Shown here: positions 17,864 through 26,032 of the stretch, piece by piece
Position numbering within the stretch: position 1 is the first letter of the stretch
Layout: the number at the start of each line of letters is the position of its first letter
Origin: Bacteroidota bacterium
Lineage (GTDB): Bacteria > Bacteroidota > Ignavibacteria > Ignavibacteriales > Melioribacteraceae
Length of the DNA: 64,000 nucleotides
NCBI GenBank assembly: GCA_018829205.1
Contig: JAHJUE010000022.1
Span: 372,001-436,000 of the forward strand
Reading direction: 5' to 3'
Position numbers and translations under genes: made by a program
The notes under the pieces: generated by a model
Told to the model about the DNA's origin: nothing
What the model saw: only the letters and a program-made list of their open reading frames with translations
The model's database searches: none

Positions 17864-19075
17864 TTACTTTTTCACAAGCCACTCTTCTGGATTTTGATAA
17901 TTGCGTTCATTCCAGATTTCGAAATGCATAACACTTCCTTCGAGGCTTTCGTTAACTTCCCCGATAATATCGCCTCCTATTACCTTAGCCCCTTCAACTA
18001 CTTTAATATTGTCGAGGTGACCGTAGACTGTTCTGTAATTATTTTTATGTGTTATAATTACAACGCTTCCATATCCGGGTATCCATTGGATTGCCGATAC
18101 TATTCCTTCCGCTACGGCTCGTACATTTCCCCCTTTCGGGGTTTTAACATCAATGCCGTAATTTAGCGTAACGGTCTTAAGTTGTTCATTTTTATTTTCT
18201 CCGAACTTTCGTATGATGCTGCCGTTTGCCGAAGGCCAGTTTAATTTTCCTTTAAGCAGCGCAAAGTTTTCGAATGTATCGTAATTATAATCAGGGACGC
18301 TTATAACTTCGTTGTTTTTAAGCTTTTCTTCTGCAAGTTTTTTCAGCCGTTCACGTTCATCTTCTATAAGTTTTGTAATTAAGTTTTTAATCTGTATTTC
18401 CGCGATACGTTTTTCGTCTATTTCTTTTTCAATTGAAGCGCTGTTCTTTCTTAATACGGTTATTAATTCTTCCTTTTCCGATTTTCTTTTTTCGAGCCTG
18501 TTCTTCTCTTCGGCTTTTTCTTTTTCAAGAACGGTTAGTTCTTCAACTTCCCCGTTTAATTTTACTTTCAGGTCTTCCCGTTTATTTATATTACCGGTAA
18601 GTTCATTTAAATTGCTTTCGTTCTGTCTTGTTACATAGGATAAATATTTGTACCTGATTAGTGCCTGGTTAACGCTGCCTGCCGTCAGCAAACCTTTAAT
18701 TTGATTATCCGCCCCGTTTTTATAGAGCCAGACAATATATTTTGAATACTCATTCTGAAGGCTTTTTATTTTATTTTCAAGATCCACAATTTCAGCATTA
18801 TATTTATTTATCTTATTTTTTTTCTGCTTTTCCTGTTTAATTAATGCAGTAATAACTTTTCCAATAAGAAGTTTCTGCTCTTCAATTTTATGAAGAGTGT
18901 TTAACGATTCCTTCTCCTTAACTCCGAGGTTTTTCAGTTTGTTTTCCAAACCTGTTATATCATCTTTAATTTTCGTAAGCTCGGAGCTTTTCTGCTCAAT
19001 CTTCTGATTGGACTGCGCAGATAAAGCCGAAACCCAAAGTAGAACAAATAATATTTTTGTTAAATATTTTACCAT
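17864..19075 (-). CDS. EnvC-like murein hydrolase activator with degenerate LytM (M23) domain
   Basis: The protein has 403 residues: a signal peptide (LFVLLWVSALSAQ), a long coiled coil at about 20-245, and a LytM/M23 domain at about 275-400. Two of the metal or catalytic histidines are lost. HxxxD is replaced by NYGID, and the first His of the HxH pair is replaced in SVMHFEI; YGHL is kept. EnvC and NlpD carry the same type of dead LytM domain and activate cell-separation amidases in the periplasm, so an activator role is more likely than hydrolysis. It overlaps the DUF4292 gene by seven bases and is part of a TPR-DUF4292-EnvC trio often seen in Bacteroidota. Confidence 0.85.
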   Translation of the reverse strand: MVKYLTKILFVLLWVSALSAQSNQKIEQKSSELTKIKDDITGLENKLKNLGVKEKESLNTLHKIEEQKLLIGKVITALIKQEKQKKNKINKYNAEIVDLENKIKSLQNEYSKYIVWLYKNGADNQIKGLLTAGSVNQALIRYKYLSYVTRQNESNLNELTGNINKREDLKVKLNGEVEELTVLEKEKAEEKNRLEKRKSEKEELITVLRKNSASIEKEIDEKRIAEIQIKNLITKLIEDERERLKKLAEEKLKNNEVISVPDYNYDTFENFALLKGKLNWPSANGSIIRKFGENKNEQLKTVTLNYGIDVKTPKGGNVRAVAEGIVSAIQWIPGYGSVVIITHKNNYRTVYGHLDNIKVVEGAKVIGGDIIGEVNESLEGSVMHFEIWNERNYQNPEEWLVKK

Positions 19076-19851
19076 TCTATAATTTCAACATCCGTAGGAT
19101 AACTGATTGTTAAATCACCTATTTCATTATTTATTTTAATGCTTCTGTATTCTATATCGACAACCTGGTTTAATGATTTATTCTGCACATTTGTTTTATA
19201 TGGAATAAATACATTTTCAAAATCTTTAAATTGCGAGTAGGTTCCTTCGAACAAAATTTCTCCGGGCAGTTTAATTAACTTATAATTAGTAATAGCTAAA
19301 TCCAAGGCGTTTATTTTGTAAATACTTTCCTTGCCCGCGTTCTTTTCGGTGTATTTAAGAATATATTCATCCTCATTAATTTCAAATCCGTCCGGTTCAC
19401 TTCTGAGTTTGTCGGTTAAATTAACCGCGCCGGCAAAGGCATCCATAAGATCGTCAAATGTTAAATCTATTTTAAATATTTTTTTAAGGACTTCTTCTTT
19501 TGCGTTTCCTCTATAAAGGTTATTTCTCATCACGTCGTAAAAAACAAAATTATTTTTAGAAACAAGCGCGTGCGCAAGTTCAATTCCGAAAGGTCCGTAT
19601 ATAGAGACTTTAACCGAATCCGGTTTTTTCATTATAACTTCAAAGTTAGCCTTTGCGCTAATTTCGGGTGTTTGGATATTTAATATCCCCGTGCCTTCAA
19701 AAGTTTTTATTTTTCTTCTATTAGCTTCAAGTTTTTTAATTAATCTATCGGCGGGGAGTATTAACTCCTCATCCTGAACCGGTTTGGAAGGAACGCACCC
19801 TGTAATAAAAAATCCGGCGGCAAAAAGAAATACAACTAATAATATTTTCAC
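19069..19851 (-). CDS. DUF4292 lipoprotein (LolA/LolB-like fold)
   Basis: The protein has 260 residues. The lipobox is FFITGC, with the lipidated Cys at about 19. The body matches DUF4292: a LolB-like sheet protein with FEGTGILNIQTPEISAKANF near the start, then SVKVSIYGPFGIELA. It is probably anchored in a membrane facing the periplasm and may handle lipids or lipoproteins. It overlaps the TPR lipoprotein gene by four bases and the EnvC-like gene by seven, so all three are translationally coupled. No enzymatic residues are expected or seen. Confidence 0.82.
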   Translation of the reverse strand: MKILLVVFLFAAGFFITGCVPSKPVQDEELILPADRLIKKLEANRRKIKTFEGTGILNIQTPEISAKANFEVIMKKPDSVKVSIYGPFGIELAHALVSKNNFVFYDVMRNNLYRGNAKEEVLKKIFKIDLTFDDLMDAFAGAVNLTDKLRSEPDGFEINEDEYILKYTEKNAGKESIYKINALDLAITNYKLIKLPGEILFEGTYSQFKDFENVFIPYKTNVQNKSLNQVVDIEYRSIKINNEIGDLTISYPTDVEIIEW

Positions 19852-21647
19852 AGAACTCCTTTTTCAATTTTTTCCAATATATTTTTATTATCCGGCTCAA
19901 ATTTCAGCGCTTCACGCCATGCTTCCAAAGCTTTTTCCCCTTCTCCGAGTTTCATATACACTTCAGCGAGATGATCATACTGAGTAGCGTTTCCGGCATC
20001 GAATTCAATTGCTTTCTGAATATACTCTTTCGCTTTCTGATAATCTCCCAATTGAAAATAAATCCATCCTATTGTATCAAGGTAGGAAGAATTTTCAGGC
20101 TCGGCTTCAACCGATTTTTTTACCATTTCCAGAGCTTCCTCAAGTCTAATTCCTCTTTCACAGAGAGAATAAGCGAAGTTATTTAGGATTGACGGATCTT
20201 CGGGATCGACCTGCAGCGCCTTGGTATAAATGCTGTCCGATTTATCGAATAAATCTTTATTATCGTAAAGCAGGCCGAGCATTCCGAGTATTGTTATGTT
20301 TTCGGGAGAAAGGTTCAACGCTTTTTCAAGATAAGGAATTGCTTCATCGCCGCGGTCCTCCTGATATAATGAAAATCCGAGCGCGGAAAGAGCCGTTAAA
20401 TCATCAGACTGCAATTCAACCGCTTTTTTAAGATACTGCAGCGCTTCGCCGTGCCTGTTTTCCTGCGATAGAGAAAGCCCGAGATAAATATTAATTACAA
20501 AATCATCCGGGAAATTTAATACAGCTTTTTTCATTTCTTCGACGGCTTCATCATATCTGCGGCTTTCGAATAACATTCCGCCGAGACGCATCCAAACCTG
20601 CGGATTCCATGCGGCCATTTCGCTTGCAAGTTTAAAATTATGCACTGCTGCCGAATCGTCATTTTGTCTGGCCGCTATTTCACCCAAATATATTTTAACC
20701 TGGTAATCGAGAGTATCTTTATCAATGCTGTTGAAAATTTCTTTAGCTGTTTCGAGCAATGTACTGTCCTTATCCGATTGAGTAAAAAACGCTAATCCAA
20801 TTCTTAACTTTGATTCAAAAGAAATTTTATTTTCTTCAATAAGTTTCTTGTATTCTTCAGCGCCTTCTTTCCATTTACCTGTTTGTATATTTGCGCTTGC
20901 TTTATATTCAATCAGGTTTTCGTCATCAGGATAAATTGCGAGAGTTTCATCAAGATGCTCAAATGCTTTTTCAAATTTTCCTGCTTTAAGATATGATTCG
21001 ATTAATATTTTTTCCAGGTCAAGGTTGGAAGGATTTAATTCCAGAAGGTTTTCAACCGATTTAATGGTCTCTTCAACATTTCCCATACGTTCATTTAAGT
21101 CAGCGATTTTAACAAGCACATTCCACTGCGGACCCAATAAATCGAGAAGTTTATTATAAACCGAAAGGGCTTTCATTGGTTTATCCGCTTCATATAAAAA
21201 GCCGAGGTTATAATAGGCCTGATAATTTGTTGAATCGAAAGTAATCAGATTTTCATATACAGCTATCGCGCTGTCCCTTTGATTAGCCGCGGCATAAATT
21301 CTGCCGAGAAGAAAATTATAATCGGGATTTTTAGGCTCCAATAAAACAGCGCTTTTAGCGTGAGTTAATGAAGAACGCAGTTTATTTAAAACAAGATAAT
21401 TTTTACCGAGAGCGTAATGAATACCGGCAGACGAATCATATTTAAGCGCGTCCTGATATTCAAGAATCGCTTCGGCGAATTTATTATCCAGTTCCTTAAT
21501 TGTGCCGTCAATAAAATGTTCCTGCGCTTTTTTCTTTGCTTCCTTATCACTGATTGATTTTTCATCCTTAATATTTACGGTTTCCGTCTGTGCCGAACAG
21601 CCGACTAACATTGTTATAATCATCAGCGTATTTATAAATTTTAGCAT
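19848..21647 (-). CDS. TPR-repeat lipoprotein
   Basis: The protein has 599 residues with a lipoprotein signal ending MLVGC (Cys at about 17). At least twelve tetratricopeptide repeats fill the remainder (for example GIHYALGKNYLVLNKLRSSL, AYYNLGFLYEADKPMKAL and TQYDHLAEVYMKLGEGEKAL). TPR arrays bind proteins or peptides, and here the array would face the periplasm as a scaffold. It is the first gene of a minus-strand run that goes through DUF4292 and EnvC to the flippase and glycosyltransferases. Its specific partner is unknown. Confidence 0.9.
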   Translation of the reverse strand: MLKFINTLMIITMLVGCSAQTETVNIKDEKSISDKEAKKKAQEHFIDGTIKELDNKFAEAILEYQDALKYDSSAGIHYALGKNYLVLNKLRSSLTHAKSAVLLEPKNPDYNFLLGRIYAAANQRDSAIAVYENLITFDSTNYQAYYNLGFLYEADKPMKALSVYNKLLDLLGPQWNVLVKIADLNERMGNVEETIKSVENLLELNPSNLDLEKILIESYLKAGKFEKAFEHLDETLAIYPDDENLIEYKASANIQTGKWKEGAEEYKKLIEENKISFESKLRIGLAFFTQSDKDSTLLETAKEIFNSIDKDTLDYQVKIYLGEIAARQNDDSAAVHNFKLASEMAAWNPQVWMRLGGMLFESRRYDEAVEEMKKAVLNFPDDFVINIYLGLSLSQENRHGEALQYLKKAVELQSDDLTALSALGFSLYQEDRGDEAIPYLEKALNLSPENITILGMLGLLYDNKDLFDKSDSIYTKALQVDPEDPSILNNFAYSLCERGIRLEEALEMVKKSVEAEPENSSYLDTIGWIYFQLGDYQKAKEYIQKAIEFDAGNATQYDHLAEVYMKLGEGEKALEAWREALKFEPDNKNILEKIEKGVL

Positions 21648-21760
21648 AATTTCCCATTAATTAGAAATAAAAAAATATGATATACCCTATTTAATAACAA
21701 GCCTAAAAGATTGAATTGAAAGTGTATTTATAGTATTTTATACTCAAAATTCCAGGTTCA

Positions 21761-22660
21761 ATGTACAAATTTGATTTAGCAATTTCATACAAATGGATAT
21801 ATGATGTTGATTTCGTCGAGCAAATAGAATCTATTTTTTCTAAACACGGCATTTCAACATTTATAATTCACAAAAAAAATGTATTTGAAATTACCAACCT
21901 TGTAAAAAATAAAGACATTTCTTTTAAAGCTTATCTCGACAGAGGTTCCGACGAAGACGAAGATTTTGAAGAATTAGCTCAATTATTAAAAAACAGTCGA
22001 ACGTATATTATCAATCATTATGATAATATTAAAAACGCGGTCGATAAATCCATTATGCATATCAGATTAAAAGGGACAGGTATTTTAACCCCGGAAACAA
22101 TTATCGTTGAACCTTTTGATAAACGGAAAAAATCAGGCTTAACAAACAACGATATACAAAAATTGGGCATACCATTTATAATAAAGCCAGCTTATTACAG
22201 CGGCGGCGGCGACGGTGTAATCACAAACGCCGGACTGATTGAAGAAGTTGAAAAAGAAAGATTAAAAAATTGCGACGATTCATACCTGGTGCAGAAGAAA
22301 ATTTATCCTAAAATAATTGAAGGACACCGCGCTTGGATACGCACGCTTTGGGCCTTCGGCAAAGCCGTACATCTTGTATGGAATGATAATACGCATGTTT
22401 ATGCCGAGAATTCACAGAAAATATTGAAGCATCTTGACATAAAGAAACTGGATTCAATAATGCACAATTTAGCCGAGATTACCGGGCTCGATTATTTTTC
22501 ATCAGAAATAGCAGTAGATAAAGAGAATAATTATTATTTGATAGATTATATAAACGATCAATGCGACATGAGATTAAAATCTAAACATTTTGACGGTGTG
22601 CCGGACGAGGTAGTAGAATATTTTATTTTAAGAATGGCCGAACTTGTAAACAGCATTTAG
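21761..22660 (+). CDS. Orphan ATP-grasp-like protein
   Basis: The protein has 299 residues and no signal peptide. An ATP-grasp core is visible. FIIKPAYYSGGGDGV (139-153) supplies the ATP-binding Lys142 and a glycine-rich loop. YLVQKKI follows at the base-binding hinge, then HRAWIRTLWAFGKAVHL, and the end has the metal-binding LIDYINDQCDMR. The N-terminal third (FDLAISYKWIYDVDFVEQIESIF) resembles a pre-ATP-grasp Rossmann-like half. The product and substrate are unknown: carboxylate-amine ligases of small molecules or peptides are possible. It is a single-gene transcript whose last four bases overlap the convergent rsgA. Confidence 0.65.
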   Translation: MYKFDLAISYKWIYDVDFVEQIESIFSKHGISTFIIHKKNVFEITNLVKNKDISFKAYLDRGSDEDEDFEELAQLLKNSRTYIINHYDNIKNAVDKSIMHIRLKGTGILTPETIIVEPFDKRKKSGLTNNDIQKLGIPFIIKPAYYSGGGDGVITNAGLIEEVEKERLKNCDDSYLVQKKIYPKIIEGHRAWIRTLWAFGKAVHLVWNDNTHVYAENSQKILKHLDIKKLDSIMHNLAEITGLDYFSSEIAVDKENNYYLIDYINDQCDMRLKSKHFDGVPDEVVEYFILRMAELVNSI

Positions 22661-23565
22661 AAATTCATATCATCTTCAATTGTATCCAGAATATTTAAAT
22701 AGCTTTCGTATCTAAGCTCGTCAATTTCCCCTTTCTCAACCGCGTCAACAACGGCGCAGCCGGGTTCGTGATAATGAGTGCATGTGTTAAATCTGCAGTC
22801 CGGGAAAAAAGGAGTGAAATCAATAAAGTAATGACCGAGATCTTCTTTCTTAATTCCGTACGGATCAATTTCCCTTATTCCGGGCGTATCAATTACATAT
22901 GTTTCATCATCAACTTTATTTAATATGCTTGTTACGGTTGTATGTTTTCCTTTGTAAGATGATTCGCTTATATCGCCGGTCTCAAGTTCAAGGTCAGGGA
23001 ATAGTTCGTTAAGTATTGAGGATTTTCCCACACCAGAGCTTCCCCAGAATAAGTTTACCTTACCGTGAATTTCATTTCTTAAATCCTCAATTCCGATTTT
23101 ACTTTTAGCGGAAGTTAAAAATACTTTATAGCCTATTGATGTATAAAGTTCTTCCCATAATCCGGCTTCATTCCCGGAATCGATATCAACTTTATTAATA
23201 ATTATAAAGGTATTAAGACGGGAGCTTTCGCCTGCTACTATTATTCTGTCGATTACTTTGTTGTTGAATTCAGGTTTAACTATGCTTGATACAATAAAAA
23301 GATTATCAACATTTGACGCTATCACCTGTTCAAATCTTTCTCCCCTGAAGCTGGCGCCTTTCATTTTAATTGCTTTTCGGGAGAGATGATTTTTTCTATC
23401 TTCAATTTCTGAAATAGCCCCCGTACCGTCATTACTTAAATCAACTTTAACAAAATCGCCAACGGCGGCAACATCAAGCGTATGAAGTTTATCTTTCTTT
23501 AAGCTGAATTGTTTTTTGAATTTTCCCCTAAGTGAACATCTGATTTTCTGATTATCGGGGGTCAA
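22657..23565 (-). CDS. rsgA: Ribosome small-subunit GTPase RsgA, 5' end apparently frameshifted
   Basis: This is a circularly permuted GTPase with 302 residues in the open frame. G4 (IIINKVD) precedes the P-loop GSSGVGKSS and DTPG, and the zinc knuckle DCRFNTCTHYHEPGCAV lies near the C-terminus. RsgA matures the 30S subunit. The only canonical start in this frame is TTG at 23565, which cuts off the first strand of the OB domain. Upstream codons in the same frame still encode ARIYKIESKDYYVL, matching the family N-terminus, but they run back to a stop without a start codon. An ATG at 23621 lies in another frame and joins this one if one A is added to the A4 run at 23610-23613. The gene is therefore either frameshifted or affected by a sequencing error. 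Confidence 0.9.
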   Translation of the reverse strand: MTPDNQKIRCSLRGKFKKQFSLKKDKLHTLDVAAVGDFVKVDLSNDGTGAISEIEDRKNHLSRKAIKMKGASFRGERFEQVIASNVDNLFIVSSIVKPEFNNKVIDRIIVAGESSRLNTFIIINKVDIDSGNEAGLWEELYTSIGYKVFLTSAKSKIGIEDLRNEIHGKVNLFWGSSGVGKSSILNELFPDLELETGDISESSYKGKHTTVTSILNKVDDETYVIDTPGIREIDPYGIKKEDLGHYFIDFTPFFPDCRFNTCTHYHEPGCAVVDAVEKGEIDELRYESYLNILDTIEDDMNF

Positions 23566-23621
23566 AACATAATAATCTTTACTTTCTATTTTATAAATTC
23601 TTGCTCTTATTTTAACACCAT
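23566..23621 (-). other. rsgA: Out-of-frame 5' end of rsgA
   Basis: From ATG 23621 the reading is M-V-L-K-stop. With one extra A in the run at 23610-23613 it becomes MVLKIRARIYKIESKDYYVL and continues into the annotated RsgA frame. The last dozen of these residues are already encoded in the RsgA frame without any change, so the coding nature of this stretch is visible independently of the repair. Confidence 0.65.
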
Positions 23622-23697
23622 AAAAAATTATGGAATTAAAATAAGCCGGATTAATTATTGAATCAACTTGAATCGCAATAAATTAAAGGATTACGAA

Positions 23698-24225
23698 TTA
23701 ATTAAGCCGTGTTATAACGGTTTCATTAGGCAGGCATTTTATGCTTTTTAAGAAATTACGCACAACCGCGAATATTATACTTTCATTAGGATATATATAT
23801 ATTTTCGACTCTCTATCCTTTACAAGGCACAATTCATTGTTTAAATAATGCTCTTTCAGTATGCCGCGGCCGAACCCGTAAACCGCGTATGATTTGTTTT
23901 CACCGACAATATGAAAAGTAATATCTTTTGGAATTCTATTGGAAGACCTTCTTTTTAAAAACCTTTCCCATGTTTCTACATTTGTCTGCATATTATGGGT
24001 ATAGTCCTGTTTCTTTATAATCAGGGTACTGCTTTTTAAGATTTTCGTTTTTAAATCCTTCGACTGAATATTTAACGTATACGTAGGAATCAGTTCAGAA
24101 CGTTCATAAATTAGTTCGCATTTATATTTTCTGCCGTTAAATTCAAAGTCCTTGTAAAACTTATCCTTTGCATTCGAGCTGCCGGTAATAATGATTAACA
24201 ATATTATAAAAATTATTTTTTTCAT
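23698..24225 (-). CDS. Small exported protein, function unknown
   Basis: The protein has 175 residues with a signal peptide (MKKIIFIILLIIITGSSNA). The mature part has about 155 basic, mixed alpha/beta residues without recognisable motifs; the only cysteines are in KYKCELIYE, NELCLVKD and IKCLPNE. It follows the FadL-like gene by 21 bases on the same strand and may be co-transcribed with it. I do not recognise a family. Confidence 0.55.
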   Translation of the reverse strand: MKKIIFIILLIIITGSSNAKDKFYKDFEFNGRKYKCELIYERSELIPTYTLNIQSKDLKTKILKSSTLIIKKQDYTHNMQTNVETWERFLKRRSSNRIPKDITFHIVGENKSYAVYGFGRGILKEHYLNNELCLVKDRESKIYIYPNESIIFAVVRNFLKSIKCLPNETVITRLN

Positions 24226-24246
24226 TTTATTTACCGGGCCGTAACT

Positions 24247-25701
24247 TTAAAAGTTATAAGCCACATTAAATATTAATTTATCAACAGAAATATCCTGGAA
24301 TGTTCTTGAAACATTAAAATCATAATTATCGCTGAAATTTTTCCACCATCCATGCGCATACGCTATATCAATACTTACGGCTTTATCTGTTGCTAATCCT
24401 AGTCCGGCTGTAAAATATTTTTTATCAAAATCGGAAGGATCGCCTTTATAAGGAGATTGGCTGCTCATGTATCCCCCTCTAACCTTAATACCCAGCATAG
24501 GGATTGAATACTCTGCGCCAAGACTGTAATTAAGTACATTATCAAACAGGGATATTATTTCTTTATTGTTATCGTATCTTTGACCAGGATCCAGACCTGC
24601 GCTGAATTCCATTTGCGAATAATCAATTAGTTTAATATCGGCGCTTACAATAAGTCCGCTTATATTTACAGACGCGCCTCCCGAGAATTCATAAGGCGAA
24701 TTAATATCATATTCGGATTTTGATTCTTCGGGGTCAAGATCATACCCGTCTCCAAAAGCGAATGTGCTTGAACCGGATACAAAAAACTTCTCTTTAATCG
24801 TATAATAACTTGGGAATTTAACGGCTCCGCCGATGTTAATAAACGGATTTAGCTTATACAAAAAGCCTAGTTTAAAATCCCATCCGCTTATATCCCAGTC
24901 AATAACGTCATTTAAGTAGAATGTTTGAAAATCTCTCGTAACTTCGTCATTGGGATCAAGAAGAATTGAGCTGTTGTAAATATTTAAATCATCGTCCTCA
25001 TAAAAATCTTTATATCTTTTGTATGAACCTGTAATTAGGTTAAGAGTCCCCCCCACAAAAAGATTTTTAGCGACTTCTGCTGAAGCAGAAATATTCCAGC
25101 TATTAATATTTCCTTCTTCATTAATTGTACCGCTTTGATTTAAATTACCGTTAATAACTGTTTCGTCGCTTATATAATTATCATTATTATCATACACCGG
25201 ATAACTTAAACCGAGCAGATAAGGAATATCGTCGTTAAAACTAGTTAGATATTGTATGTAAGAATTATTCCCCGAATTATAGCCGTCGAATTTTAATGTT
25301 CTGTTAAAACTTTTATTCTGATTATAACCGAACGCGAATACAAGGCTTCCTCTATATGTAGGGAAGGGAAAAACTAATCCGATCCGGCTGAAGTTCGTAG
25401 CGCCTATTGAGTTTTTTGTAGTGCTTCCGAATAATGAAGCGCTGTTTTCAAGATTTTCATAATTTAATCCCATAGAAAGCGAGGCGTCGTTAATAAGACC
25501 GAGTCCGGCCGGATTAAAAAACACCGCAGAGTAATCATTGCTAACGGCCGTAAAGCTGTTTCCCATTGCTAATGCTCTGGCGCTTGAGCCGAGGCCTGGT
25601 TCCGACAATCTCAAAGCGTCGTTAAAATTTTGTGCACTTAAGGTACCGGCAATCAGAAAGAAAACAAATGCCGCACGGATTTTTGTCAATACTGTTTTCA
25701 T
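24247..25701 (-). CDS. FadL/OmpP1/PorV-like outer-membrane protein
   Basis: The protein has 484 residues with a signal peptide (FVFFLIAGTLSAQ). The N-terminus SARALAMGNSFTAVSNDYSAVFFNPAGLG is the signature of the FadL/OmpP1/TodX superfamily, which also contains the T9SS shuttle PorV. The remainder is a 14-stranded-barrel-like pattern ending in an aromatic residue (LIFNVAYNF), as usual for outer-membrane insertion. It could be a hydrophobic-substrate porin or a T9SS accessory barrel; the sequence does not decide. Its ATG overlaps the stop of the small lipoprotein upstream, so the two are coupled. Confidence 0.8.
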   Translation of the reverse strand: MKTVLTKIRAAFVFFLIAGTLSAQNFNDALRLSEPGLGSSARALAMGNSFTAVSNDYSAVFFNPAGLGLINDASLSMGLNYENLENSASLFGSTTKNSIGATNFSRIGLVFPFPTYRGSLVFAFGYNQNKSFNRTLKFDGYNSGNNSYIQYLTSFNDDIPYLLGLSYPVYDNNDNYISDETVINGNLNQSGTINEEGNINSWNISASAEVAKNLFVGGTLNLITGSYKRYKDFYEDDDLNIYNSSILLDPNDEVTRDFQTFYLNDVIDWDISGWDFKLGFLYKLNPFINIGGAVKFPSYYTIKEKFFVSGSSTFAFGDGYDLDPEESKSEYDINSPYEFSGGASVNISGLIVSADIKLIDYSQMEFSAGLDPGQRYDNNKEIISLFDNVLNYSLGAEYSIPMLGIKVRGGYMSSQSPYKGDPSDFDKKYFTAGLGLATDKAVSIDIAYAHGWWKNFSDNYDFNVSRTFQDISVDKLIFNVAYNF

Positions 25702-26030
25702 TAATTCCCCCTGGATTTGGCGTTTCTTTGTCCTGTATTATTCCTGATATTTTTATTTCCTTCTTCTCTTGATTTCGTCTGAGAATCATCCTTCTCAATA
25801 TTTGTTCTCACCTTTGTTTTAGTATTAACGGGTTCCGGCTGAACAATTACGGGCGCATAAATATAAACAGGCTCAATTACTATTTCCGGAGTATCATAAT
25901 AGATATCCTCTTGAACAATTACAGAAACAGGTTCTTCACGCTCCTGAAATCTTTGAATTCTGTTCGCGGTGCACGCCGAAAATATTAATAACGTCAGCGA
26001 AAGAATCGATGCCTGTTTAATTAAGTTCAT
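25701..26030 (-). CDS. Small lipoprotein, function unknown
   Basis: The protein has 109 residues with a lipobox IFSAC (Cys at about 20). The middle has a Pro/Val/Tyr segment (IVIEPVYIYAPVIVQPEPV) likely to be extended. The tail is rich in Lys, Arg, Asn and Thr and looks disordered. It sits two bases after the Tyr-rich lipoprotein and overlaps the FadL-like start by one base, so the three form an operon. It may be a partner of the Tyr-rich lipoprotein. Confidence 0.6.
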   Translation of the reverse strand: MNLIKQASILSLTLLIFSACTANRIQRFQEREEPVSVIVQEDIYYDTPEIVIEPVYIYAPVIVQPEPVNTKTKVRTNIEKDDSQTKSREEGNKNIRNNTGQRNAKSRGN

Positions 26031-26032
26031 AA

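Noticed and set aside
18312-18638. Ser/Phe-rich plus-strand frame of 108 codons
   Set aside because: It is the antisense of the Glu/Lys-rich coiled coil of the EnvC-like gene; Lys and Glu codons read backwards give Phe, Leu and Ser.
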